Shown: positions 1 through 5,430 of the stretch, one piece after another
How the letters are laid out: each line of letters opens with the position of its first letter
How positions within the stretch are numbered: the stretch's first letter is position 1
NCBI GenBank assembly: GCA_946482625.1
Contig: CAMLSH010000289.1
Coordinates: forward strand, 1-5,430
DNA length: 5,430 bases
Direction: 5' to 3'
DNA from: an uncultured Opitutaceae bacterium
Lineage (GTDB): Bacteria > Verrucomicrobiota > Verrucomicrobiae > Opitutales > Opitutaceae
Made by a program: the position numbers and the translations under genes
Notes under the pieces: generated by a model
Told to the model about the DNA's origin: nothing
Database searches by the model: none
What the model saw: only the letters and a program-made list of their open reading frames with translations

Positions 1-420
1 CCGTGCGTTTCGGTGTGTCCGGTCGAGGCCACCTGGAAAGAATCCGACGGTATCGTGGTGGTGGATTACAACTGGTGCATCGGTTGCCGGTATTGCGAGG
101 CGGCGTGCCCGTATCACGCGCGGCGTTTCAACTGGACGAAGCCGCAGGTGCCGGCGGCCGAGATCAATCCCGACCAAGGTTATCTCTCCAACCGTCTGCG
201 TCCGCAGGGCGTGATGGAGAAGTGTACATTCTGCCTGCACCGCTCGCGCCAGGGAAAACTTCCCGCGTGTCTCGAAGCGTGTCCGACCGGCGCGCGTGTT
301 TTCGGCAACCTGCTCGATCCGGAGTCCGAGATCCGCTGGGTGCTGAAAAACAAACGAGTGTTCGTGCTGAAGGAAGACGCCGGCACGCAGCCCAGTTTCT
401 TCTATTTCTTCGATGAATAA
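1..420 (+). CDS. 4Fe-4S ferredoxin-type electron-transfer subunit (NrfC/PsrB/DsrO/HybA-like), 5'-truncated
   Basis: This is the C-terminal 139 residues of an iron-sulfur subunit that would carry electrons between a catalytic or cytochrome subunit and a quinone-interacting membrane partner. The reading frame is open at base 1, so the true start lies upstream. The cysteines follow the multi-cluster pattern of the NrfC/PsrB/DmsB family. C2 and C6-P end one motif cut by the window edge. C26-x2-C29-x2-C32-x3-C36-P is a complete motif. C75-x2-C78-x11-C90-x3-C94-P is the family's typical pair with the long insert. The segment ACPYHARRFNW (35-45) is characteristic of these subunits. Full-length members are usually about 200-270 residues, so roughly a third to a half is missing. 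Whether the missing part carries a Tat signal, as in DsrO and HybA, cannot be seen. Its stop codon lies 8 nt inside the following NrfD-type gene, which is its expected partner. The family is certain; the exact complex is not. Confidence 0.93.
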   Translation, partial: PCVSVCPVEATWKESDGIVVVDYNWCIGCRYCEAACPYHARRFNWTKPQVPAAEINPDQGYLSNRLRPQGVMEKCTFCLHRSRQGKLPACLEACPTGARVFGNLLDPESEIRWVLKNKRVFVLKEDAGTQPSFFYFFDE

Positions 421-1723
421 TCCCGCCGCGACGGCCCATTTAAACAGCTACCCGCGCTTTCTGTGGAAGGCGCTGCGCGATGCGACGAACGGCTCGCTGT
501 GGTTTTACGCGTGGATGATTTTGCTGACTGCGTTTGCTCTAGTCGGCCTGCACGCGTGGGCGGTGCAGGTGCGCGACGGGCTGGGCGTGACGGGAATGAG
601 CGATCACGTTTCCTGGGGGCTGTATATCGCGAATTTCACGTTCATGGTCGGCCTGGCGGCGGGTGGCGTGATGATGGTGATTCCCGCGTATCTGTATCAC
701 GATGACGCGATGCACGATCTCACGATCGTGGGCGAGTTGCTGGCGGTGGCGGCGATCGTGATGAGCATCTGTTTTGTCGTGGTGGACATGGGGCGGCCGG
801 AGCGTTTCTGGCACATGTTTCCGGGGATCGGCCGGTTCAACTGGCCGGTCTCCATGCTGACGTGGGACGTGCTCGTGCTGAACGGCTACCTCGCGCTCAA
901 CCTCCACATCTGTGGTTACCTGCTCTACATGCGTTTTCGCGGGGAGCGGCCGAATCCGAAGTGGTACGTGCCGTTTGTCTACCTCTCGATCTTCTGGGCG
1001 ATCTCGATCCACACGGTGACGGCGTTTCTCTACTCGGGGCTGGGCGGGCGTCCGCTTTGGAACACGGCGTTGCTCGCGCCGCGGTTTTTGGTGACGGCGT
1101 TCATCGCGGGGCCGGCGTTCATTCTGGTTTTGCTCTTCGTGCTGAAACGTTTTGGCGGCGTGCCGGTGGCGGCGAAACCTGTGCAGGTGCTCGTCAACAT
1201 CGTGCGGGTGACCTTGCTCATCAATCTGCTCATGGTCGCCTCCGAGTTGTTCACTGAACTGTATTCAGGCGGCAGTCACACGGCGTCGGGGCATTATTTG
1301 TTTTTCGGGCTGCATGGCGCGAATGCGTTGGTGCCGTGGATCTGGACGGCGGTGGGCATGGGTGTCGTTGCCACGATCATGTTTTTGCGGCCCGGAGCCG
1401 CGGGGCGTCCCGTCTGGCTGACGGTGGCGTGCGCGCTGGCGTTTACGGGAATCTGGATCGAAAAAGGCATGGGCTTGATCGTGCCGGCGTTCATCCCGTC
1501 GACGCTGCATGAGATCGTGGAATATTTCCCGAGTCTGGTGGAGTGGCAGATCACCGCCGGCATCTGGGCGTGGGGATTTCTTATCCTGACCGTGGCGCTA
1601 AAGATTGCCTTGCCCGTCCTGCGGCAGCCGCATGCTGAAGCTCTGGCCGCCGCGGATATTTCGAGAAACGCGCCCGCGCCTTCCGCCGACCATCCGCCTC
1701 TCTTAAAACACAGTATTCAATGA
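413..1723 (+). CDS. NrfD/PsrC-family membrane subunit, DsrP/HmcC/HybB-like (quinone-interacting)
   Basis: This 436-residue integral membrane protein most likely exchanges electrons with the membrane quinone pool on behalf of the Fe-S subunit encoded just upstream. Hydrophobic segments are seen at about 28-52, 66-93, 103-124, 147-172, 184-207, 222-244, 262-284, 297-325, 333-356 and 377-402. About ten helices fits the longer HybB/DsrP/ActC branch rather than the eight-helix PsrC branch. Family signatures are VDMGRPERFWHM (124-135), the SELFTELYSGG loop (277-287), the FFGLHGANALVPWIW stretch (297-311), and GMGLIVPAFIPSTLHE followed by VEYFPS (352-374). The tail from about 405 is Ala/Pro-rich and probably cytoplasmic. 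The ATG sits in the last codons of the upstream gene (8-nt overlap) with no clear Shine-Dalgarno, suggesting translational coupling. The stop overlaps the next gene by 4 nt. NrfD-like subunits of this type bind no haem. The specific complex (sulfite-, hydrogen-, nitrite- or cytochrome-linked) cannot be decided here, so no symbol is given. Confidence 0.93.
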   Translation: MNNPAATAHLNSYPRFLWKALRDATNGSLWFYAWMILLTAFALVGLHAWAVQVRDGLGVTGMSDHVSWGLYIANFTFMVGLAAGGVMMVIPAYLYHDDAMHDLTIVGELLAVAAIVMSICFVVVDMGRPERFWHMFPGIGRFNWPVSMLTWDVLVLNGYLALNLHICGYLLYMRFRGERPNPKWYVPFVYLSIFWAISIHTVTAFLYSGLGGRPLWNTALLAPRFLVTAFIAGPAFILVLLFVLKRFGGVPVAAKPVQVLVNIVRVTLLINLLMVASELFTELYSGGSHTASGHYLFFGLHGANALVPWIWTAVGMGVVATIMFLRPGAAGRPVWLTVACALAFTGIWIEKGMGLIVPAFIPSTLHEIVEYFPSLVEWQITAGIWAWGFLILTVALKIALPVLRQPHAEALAAADISRNAPAPSADHPPLLKHSIQ

Positions 1724-2151
1724 TCCGCTTCGGCAAAACCGCTCAGACGGCGATCTCCGCCATGAGTCTCCTCGCGGAGGTCTATGATGGCGGGAAAACG
1801 CCGCTGAGCTCGCACGACATCGCCGCGCGGCGCGAGTTGCCGCAACCGGTCGTGGCGAAGGTGTTGACTATCGTTTCCTCGCTCGGGCTGGTGGACGGCT
1901 CGCGCGGACCGGGCGGCGGTTACTGGCTGAAGAAGCCGCCGGAGAAAATTTCGCTGCTGGAGATCGTGGAGGAATTCGAGCGGCAGGATGCGGGCATCAT
2001 GTGTCCCTTTGGGCCGAACTGGTGTGGCAACGGCGAGCCTTGTCCGATGCACGACGCGCTCGTGCGCATGGACGAGCAGTGGATGAACTACCTGCAAAGC
2101 ACGACGCTCGCCGTCTTCCAGGCAAAAGGCGCGAAGTCGGCGCGGCGGTGA
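1720..2151 (+). CDS. Rrf2-family transcriptional regulator, probable Fe-S sensor
   Basis: This 143-residue protein is a winged helix-turn-helix regulator of the Rrf2 family (IscR, NsrR, RirA, CymR). The N-terminus (1-20, with FGKTAQTAISAMSLLAE) and SSHDIAARRELPQPVVAKVL (30-49) form the DNA-binding helices. GSRGPGGGYWL (60-70) is the typical wing. ISLLEIVEEFE (77-87) is the conserved linker helix. Three cysteines at 95, 102 and 108 (C-x6-C-x5-C, within CPFGPNWCGNGEPCPMHD) lie where IscR and NsrR ligate an Fe-S cluster, so it likely senses iron, redox state or nitric oxide. Length is normal for the family (about 130-165). The ATG overlaps the upstream TGA in an ATGA arrangement, so it is co-translated with the respiratory NrfD-type subunit, and autoregulation of that operon is the simplest inference. 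The cysteine spacing differs by one residue from the x5/x5 of IscR and NsrR, so I do not name it as either. Confidence 0.93.
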   Translation: MIRFGKTAQTAISAMSLLAEVYDGGKTPLSSHDIAARRELPQPVVAKVLTIVSSLGLVDGSRGPGGGYWLKKPPEKISLLEIVEEFERQDAGIMCPFGPNWCGNGEPCPMHDALVRMDEQWMNYLQSTTLAVFQAKGAKSARR

Positions 2152-2285
2152 TTCGTGAGGCCGGCCGGCGCCGGTGCGAAGTGGGGGCCCTCCGCGTTCC
2201 GCGGTGGAAAAGGTGGGATGCGCCGAGAAATGAAATTGATTCTCCTCGTACGCGCGGCATTCCCAAGCACCGGGCAACCTCACTC
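2152..2285. other. Intergenic region between two probable operons, with weak hairpin and AT-rich dyad
   Basis: This 134-bp gap is the only sizeable non-coding stretch in the window. A small inverted repeat, CCGCG-TTC-CGCGG (2192-2204), could form a 5-bp stem, but no T-run follows, so it is a poor intrinsic terminator. The perfect palindrome CCGGCGCCGG (2165-2174) has no loop and is probably only GC-rich sequence. The more notable element is an AT-rich island at 2225-2244: GAGAA and TTCTC arms separated by 10 bp. TTGATT (2236-2241) could serve as a -35 box, but the best -10 at the right distance (about 2258-2264) is weak. A promoter for the downstream operon is expected here from gene layout more than from sequence. 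Confidence 0.5.
2225..2244. promoter_or_regulatory. Candidate operator: AT-rich dyad, loosely Fur-like
   Basis: GAGAA (2225-2229) and TTCTC (2240-2244) are exact reverse complements 10 bp apart. The overlapping 15-mer TGAAATTGATTCTCC (2231-2245) agrees with a Fur-type 7-1-7 pattern of the form TGAGAATGATTCTCA at 12 of 15 positions, although the two patterns are centred differently. It lies about 40 bp before the start of the GYF_2/RDD gene, where a repressor site would overlap a promoter. A single weak match in one gap could be chance. Binding by Fur, by the adjacent Rrf2 protein or by nothing at all are all open. Confidence 0.2.
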
Positions 2286-3128
2286 ATGAACTGGTATTAC
2301 GCCATCAACGGGCAGCGGCAGGGGCCGGTCGCACAATCTGAATTTGAGAAGCTGGTCAGCACCGGCGTTATCACCGAGCAGACACTGGTCTGGAAAGACG
2401 GCATGCCCGACTGGAAGCCGTACTCGATGGTGAAGGCGACATTGCCGCCGCCGATCTCCGGCGCAGTCCCGGGCGCCACACCGACATCGGCTGGCAGCGG
2501 ACTCACGGACGACACGGCGGTCTGCGTGGTGAGCGGGAAGGTTTTCCCGAAGCGCGAGATGATCCAGTATGAAGGCCGGTGGGTCAGCGCGGAACATCGC
2601 GACGAGTTTTTTCAGCGTATCCGCCAAGGCATGGCTGCCCACGGCGACGGCGCGGTACCGGGGCCGTATGGTTATGGCGGGTTCTGGCGGCGTTTTTGCG
2701 CGAAGTTTTTGGACGGGCTCATCCTTTTCGTGATCGGGACGCCGATCAACATGTTGCTGGCTCTGGTGCTTTTGGGGTCCGCCAATTTCTTCACCTATAA
2801 ACTCGATCCCAACTCAGCCGCGGGCATCGGGGTTTACCTGCTGTTTCAAGGTATGAGCATGTTGGTCGGCCTGGCGCTGGGAATCACGTATAGCGTGTAT
2901 TTTATCCGTCGTTACCAAGCGACGCCGGGCAAACTGGCCATGGGACTCAAGCTTGTCCGCTCCGACGGCGCCAATCTCACGGTCGGTCGCATCATCGGCC
3001 GGTATTTTGCGGAGATGATCAGCCTGATGGTTCTCTACATCGGTTACATCATGGCGGGTTTCGATCAGGAGAAAAAGTCGCTGCATGATCTCATCTGCGA
3101 CACGCGTGTGATCAAAACCCGCCGATGA
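2286..3128 (+). CDS. GYF_2 (DUF4339) and RDD domain membrane protein
   Basis: This 280-residue protein has three parts. Residues 1-52 match the GYF_2/DUF4339 fold: MNWYYAINGQRQGPV, then LVWKDGMPDWKPYSMV (34-49). That domain is thought to bind proline-rich peptides by analogy with GYF domains. Residues 78-115 form a short segment with C80, SGK, FPKREM, a Tyr/Gly/Arg turn and WVSAEH, which looks like a zinc ribbon that has lost most ligands. Residues 129-280 are an RDD domain with R135/R136, D143, membrane segments at about 143-165, 181-206 and 239-257, ATPGKLAMGLKLVR (212-225), and the terminal KSLHDLICDTRVI. RDD proteins are membrane proteins of mostly unknown role; some are linked to ion or osmolyte transport. 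The frame stays open upstream to 2001, inside the regulator gene, but ATG 2286 is chosen because the GYF_2 domain begins exactly there. No good Shine-Dalgarno is visible. It overlaps the next gene by 4 nt. Confidence 0.9.
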   Translation: MNWYYAINGQRQGPVAQSEFEKLVSTGVITEQTLVWKDGMPDWKPYSMVKATLPPPISGAVPGATPTSAGSGLTDDTAVCVVSGKVFPKREMIQYEGRWVSAEHRDEFFQRIRQGMAAHGDGAVPGPYGYGGFWRRFCAKFLDGLILFVIGTPINMLLALVLLGSANFFTYKLDPNSAAGIGVYLLFQGMSMLVGLALGITYSVYFIRRYQATPGKLAMGLKLVRSDGANLTVGRIIGRYFAEMISLMVLYIGYIMAGFDQEKKSLHDLICDTRVIKTRR

Positions 3129-3697
3129 CCCGCGGACCGGCGTTGCCCTGTCCCGCCTGCAAGCGGTCTTACGAGGCGATCGACTGGATCGACGCGAATC
3201 AATGCCGCTGCTTGAAGTGCCGGGAGGACTTCGACTTTTTCCCCTTTCCAGCGCTGGTGGCCGCGCCGGAAGTGGCGAAGCCGCAGGCGGTGGCGGTTGC
3301 GGATGATTCGACGTGTTTTTTTCACGGCGAGAATCAGGCGGAGAAGGTCTGCGATAGTTGCGGACGTTTTTTGTGCGCGGTGTGCGCGGTGCCGTTTACC
3401 GGAAAAACGCTTTGCCCGAACTGCATCGCCAACTCGAAGAAGGCGGACGTGCAACTGGTTGCGTCGCGATTTCTGCCGGGTAGCGCGGCGCTCTCTCTCG
3501 TGCTGCTGCCGATTTTATTCTGGCCGGTTACGTTGGTGACCTCGCCGATCGCGCTCTACATCGCGATCACTGGCTGGAAAAAGCCGCGGAGCCTGGTGCA
3601 GCCTGGCCGATGGAAGCTGATCGTGGCGGGAATCATCGCGCTACTGCAGGTCGGCGGGTGGATTTTTCTCGGCGTAACCTTGTTTCTGGAATCCTGA
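3125..3697 (+). CDS. Zinc-ribbon plus B-box-like zinc-finger membrane protein, function unknown
   Basis: This 190-residue protein probably carries two zinc-binding modules on a membrane anchor. The first, C9-x2-C12 with C27-R-C29-x2-C32, resembles a zinc ribbon. A Pro/Ala/Val linker (40-60) follows. The second is B-box-like: C64-x2-H67, C76-x2-C79, C84-x2-C87, C97-x2-C100. Two hydrophobic segments follow, about 117-150 (long, perhaps a hairpin) and 165-187, with KKPR between them. There is no signal peptide, so the zinc modules should face the cytoplasm. The start overlaps the RDD gene's stop as ATGA. Zinc modules of this kind usually mediate protein contacts; no catalytic motif is seen. I recognise the domain types but not a named family. 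Its finger has the same ligand spacing as the one in the gene at 4298-4666, suggesting paralogy. Confidence 0.85.
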   Translation: MTRGPALPCPACKRSYEAIDWIDANQCRCLKCREDFDFFPFPALVAAPEVAKPQAVAVADDSTCFFHGENQAEKVCDSCGRFLCAVCAVPFTGKTLCPNCIANSKKADVQLVASRFLPGSAALSLVLLPILFWPVTLVTSPIALYIAITGWKKPRSLVQPGRWKLIVAGIIALLQVGGWIFLGVTLFLES

Positions 3698-3701
3698 GAT
3701 C

Positions 3702-4301
3702 ATGGCCGTCGCTCCCAAACTCTACACCCGCCTGAGCCGTGCGCCGCTGGGCCTCGGATCGTACAAGAGCCTGTGGCTCGCCGCCGATCACTTCATGCAG
3801 GTCGATTCGAACGGCTACACGGAGAATTATCAGCGTTTCCAGTTCTCCGATATCCAGGGTTTCTTTATCACGAACTCCAGCCGGCGGCTCTACTGGAATA
3901 TCGTGTGGGCGTCGGTCGCCGTCGTGGCGGCGCTGCCGTTTACCTATGCGTTGTTGAATGGAGAAATGCCGGAGGTCTCGACGGTGTTCCTGGTCATTTC
4001 CGCGATTTTTCTGGTTTGGAACAACCTGCTCGGGCCGTCGTGTAGGGTCTATCTGGTGACGCGGGTGCAGACGTTGCACCTCGGCGCGCTCGCGCGTCGT
4101 CGGAAGGCGGACAAGGTGCTTGGCCGATTGCAGCCGCTCATCGAGAGCGCGCAGAGTTCGCTCAAAGTTCCGGAGGCTGCCGGGGTGAAGGTCTGGGCCA
4201 CGGGGATTCCCGCGGTGCCGACGCCCGATGCGCCTGAGGCGACGCCGGTGAACACGCCCGCCACTGGCGCCGAACCAGAGGCGGCTCCGCCTGCCGCGTG
4301 A
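3702..4301 (+). CDS. Two-helix membrane protein with PH-like N-terminal region and Pro/Ala/Thr tail, function unknown
   Basis: This 199-residue protein was not recognised as a named family. The N-terminal 60 residues are rich in alternating hydrophobic and polar positions (ADHFMQVDSNGYTENYQRF, then FSDIQGFFI at 48-56), a pattern reminiscent of bacterial PH-like domains that sit next to membrane helices. Two hydrophobic segments at about 65-84 and 92-109 form a likely hairpin. The region 120-157 is charged and probably helical and cytoplasmic. The last 40 residues (about 160-199) are low-complexity Pro, Ala, Thr and Glu, likely disordered. It starts 4 nt after the previous stop and ends overlapping the next gene by 4 nt, so it belongs to the same operon. 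The proline-rich tail could be a ligand for the GYF_2 domain encoded two genes upstream, which is only an inference. The gene call is firm from its packed context. Confidence 0.8.
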   Translation: MAVAPKLYTRLSRAPLGLGSYKSLWLAADHFMQVDSNGYTENYQRFQFSDIQGFFITNSSRRLYWNIVWASVAVVAALPFTYALLNGEMPEVSTVFLVISAIFLVWNNLLGPSCRVYLVTRVQTLHLGALARRRKADKVLGRLQPLIESAQSSLKVPEAAGVKVWATGIPAVPTPDAPEATPVNTPATGAEPEAAPPAA

Positions 4302-4666
4302 ACGCCACGCCGTCCATCCCCGATCTGTCCGGCCGGGCGGCCGCGCCGCTGCGAGCGAGGCGGTGCGTGCGGCACATCGAGCGTGAAGCGGTGGCGCGCT
4401 GTTCGTCGTGCGGAGGATTTTTCTGTCGCGAGTGTGTGGTGGACCACGCGGGGCGGCTGGTGTGCGCGAGCTGTCTGGCGAAAACCTCGGCGGCCTCGGC
4501 GACGTCCGGGCGGAAACGGGATTTATCGCGTATTCGACGGGCGGCGACGCTGGCTCTCAGCGGTCTCGTGTTGTGGATGATTTTCCACGCGATCGGTTCG
4601 TTGCTGCTGAGCATGCCGGCGGATTTTCACGAAGGCACGGTGTGGCGGCGGTCGGGCGTGGAGTAA
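4298..4666 (+). CDS. Small B-box-like zinc-finger membrane protein, function unknown
   Basis: This 122-residue protein has a B-box-like zinc module: C23-x2-H26, C35-x2-C38, C43-x2-C46, C56-x2-C59, with an extra H50 as possible ligand. A short basic Ser/Ala linker (64-81) leads to one membrane helix at about 82-105 and a short tail. The start is GTG at 4298, chosen because it overlaps the upstream TGA as GTGA, like the ATGA junctions elsewhere in this operon, and keeps the whole finger. A weak purine-rich stretch lies about 12 nt upstream. The finger matches that of the gene at 3125-3697 in the spacing of all eight shared ligands and in local residues such as C-x2-CG-x2-FC or LC, so the two look like paralogs. 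This copy lacks the extra zinc ribbon and has one membrane pass instead of two. Its role is probably protein contact at the membrane; no enzyme motif is seen. Confidence 0.82.
   Translation: MNATPSIPDLSGRAAAPLRARRCVRHIEREAVARCSSCGGFFCRECVVDHAGRLVCASCLAKTSAASATSGRKRDLSRIRRAATLALSGLVLWMIFHAIGSLLLSMPADFHEGTVWRRSGVE
4660..4663 (+). promoter_or_regulatory. Shine-Dalgarno-like GGAG for the gene at 4670
   Basis: GGAG overlaps the last codons of the preceding gene and lies 6 nt before ATG 4670. It stands out because the other starts in this window have no comparable site and appear to rely on overlap coupling. It supports ATG 4670 as the true start. Confidence 0.55.
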
Positions 4667-4669
4667 ACG

Positions 4670-5430
4670 ATGGCCGCCAAACGAAACGACCGCGCAAAGA
4701 CGGGCGAACCCAGCGCTTTGGAGCTGGTGGAGGAGGCGGTGCATCTGTTGCGCCGGGCGCCGGCCGGGACGCTTGCGATCTACTACTTCGGGGCGGGCGC
4801 GTGGGTACTGGGGTTTCTGTTCTTCTGGGCGCATACGACGTGGTTCGCGCCGTCGAGTGCACAGCTCGCGTGGTCGGCGCTCGGCCTCGTCGGACTCTTT
4901 GCGGTGTTGAAAGTGGCGCAGGCGGAGTTTTGCGCGCGGTTGCTGGCGCAGCGGATGGGCGACACGCCGCCGGCGTGGACGTGGCGTCGAGCCGCGCGGC
5001 TGGCGGTGGCACAGATCAATGTGCAGACGTGGGGAGTCGTGCTGGTGCCGGTGGCGGCGGCGATCACGCTGCCGTTTGGCTGGGTGTATGCGTTTTACCA
5101 GCACGCCACGGTGATCGGCGCGGGGCCGGGCCTCGTGACGGAGGCGCGCGATCTTTCGAGGCGCTGGCCGAGGCAGAATCATCTGGCGTTGTTGTTCATC
5201 TCGCTCGCCGGGTTTGCGGTGTGGATCAACTGCGCGTCGGCCTTTTACCTTGTGCCCTGGCTGGCGAATACGTTGCTGGGGTTGGACAACGTTTTCGGGC
5301 TGAGCGGATGGGCGTTTTGGAACACGACGTTTCTGGCGTCGATCGGCGCGCTGTCGTGGCTGGCGGTCGATCCGTTGGTGAAGGCGTTTTATGTGCTGCG
5401 CGTTTTTCACGGACGCGCGCAGCATTCGGG
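4670..5430 (+). CDS. Multi-pass membrane protein, 3'-truncated by window end, function unknown
   Basis: Translation from ATG 4670 stays open to the window end for 253 codons. The start is supported by a 3-nt gap after the previous stop and a GGAG at 4660-4663, 6 nt upstream, the clearest ribosome-binding site in the window. Residues 1-16 are charged and polar (MAAKRNDRAKTGEPSA), followed by a probable amphipathic helix (17-30, LELVEEAVHLLRRA). Hydrophobic segments lie at about 34-54, 66-86, 122-143, 171-195 and 219-240. Between them are a loop rich in Arg and Trp (95-111) and a cytoplasmic-looking stretch with EARDLSRRWPRQN (158-170). The end, WLAVDPLVKAFYVLRVFHG (230-248), reads like the junction between a last helix and a cytoplasmic tail. 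I recall similar verrucomicrobial membrane proteins preceding DUF4129 genes, but cannot confirm it. No catalytic motif is visible. It is the fifth gene of the cluster. Confidence 0.8.
   Translation, partial: MAAKRNDRAKTGEPSALELVEEAVHLLRRAPAGTLAIYYFGAGAWVLGFLFFWAHTTWFAPSSAQLAWSALGLVGLFAVLKVAQAEFCARLLAQRMGDTPPAWTWRRAARLAVAQINVQTWGVVLVPVAAAITLPFGWVYAFYQHATVIGAGPGLVTEARDLSRRWPRQNHLALLFISLAGFAVWINCASAFYLVPWLANTLLGLDNVFGLSGWAFWNTTFLASIGALSWLAVDPLVKAFYVLRVFHGRAQHS

Noticed and set aside
1..420. Possibility that the first gene begins at ATG or GTG codons near base 3 or 13 rather than being truncated.
   Set aside because: C2 and C6-P belong to a Fe-S motif whose first cysteines must lie upstream, and the product would be far shorter than its family.
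2192..2204. Hairpin CCGCG-TTC-CGCGG as a rho-independent terminator for the respiratory operon.
   Set aside because: The stem is only 5 bp and is followed by AAAAGG rather than a T-run, so it lacks the key terminator feature.
1717..2283. Antisense open frame of 188 codons covering the Rrf2 gene and the intergenic gap.
   Set aside because: The sense strand encodes a clear Rrf2 protein. The antisense product is Arg-rich, without recognisable motifs or ribosome-binding site.
2001..2285. Possible upstream extension of the GYF_2/RDD gene, which stays in frame back to an ATG at 2001.
   Set aside because: The extension overlaps the Rrf2 gene by 150 bp, encodes Arg/Ala-rich sequence, and the GYF_2 domain starts exactly at ATG 2286.
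4279..4292. Inverted repeat AGGCGG-CT-CCGCCT just before the GTG start at 4298, a possible translation-control hairpin.
   Set aside because: It lies within the Pro/Ala coding tail where GC-rich codons easily make such repeats, and the 2-nt loop forces the stem down to 5 bp.
4523..5425. Long antisense open frame of 300 codons on the - strand.
   Set aside because: It lies opposite a coherent membrane protein gene, and its translation is Arg/Pro/His-rich low-complexity sequence with no domain. This is a typical shadow frame in GC-rich DNA.

Overview
The window is a GC-rich, densely coding bacterial fragment with eight genes, all on the + strand. Composition, the GYF_2/RDD fusion next to B-box-like zinc-finger membrane proteins, and the style of the Rrf2 regulator suggest a Verrucomicrobiota bacterium, perhaps Opitutaceae-like. 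That placement is an inference from protein style, not from a marker gene. No rRNA, tRNA, CRISPR array, insertion sequence or long repeat is visible.

Region A (1-2151) is the 3' end of a respiratory operon. A 5'-truncated 4Fe-4S ferredoxin-like electron-transfer subunit (1-420) overlaps by 8 nt a NrfD/DsrP/HybB-type quinone-interacting membrane subunit (413-1723). That gene overlaps by 4 nt an Rrf2-family transcription factor with three conserved cysteines (1720-2151). Together they look like the iron-sulfur and membrane parts of a complex that moves electrons between the quinone pool and a redox partner encoded upstream, with a probable Fe-S-sensing regulator made from the same message. The catalytic or cytochrome subunit is outside the window, so the substrate cannot be named.

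Region B (2152-2285) is the only sizeable intergenic gap, 134 bp. It holds a weak hairpin and an AT-rich dyad that loosely resembles a Fur-type or other repressor operator. It probably separates two transcription units.

Region C (2286-5430, running off the end) is a tight cluster of five genes for small or medium membrane proteins: GYF_2 + degenerate zinc-ribbon-like segment + RDD (2286-3128); zinc ribbon + B-box-like finger + two membrane segments (3125-3697); a two-helix protein with a PH-like N-terminal region and a Pro/Ala/Thr tail (3702-4301); a short B-box-like finger + one membrane segment (4298-4666); and a larger multi-pass membrane protein cut by the window end (from 4670). Overlaps or gaps of at most 4 nt indicate one operon. 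The two B-box-like fingers have identical ligand spacing, so they are probably related by duplication. The function of this cluster is not known to me. It is the most interesting part of the window, as a candidate uncharacterised membrane-associated system.
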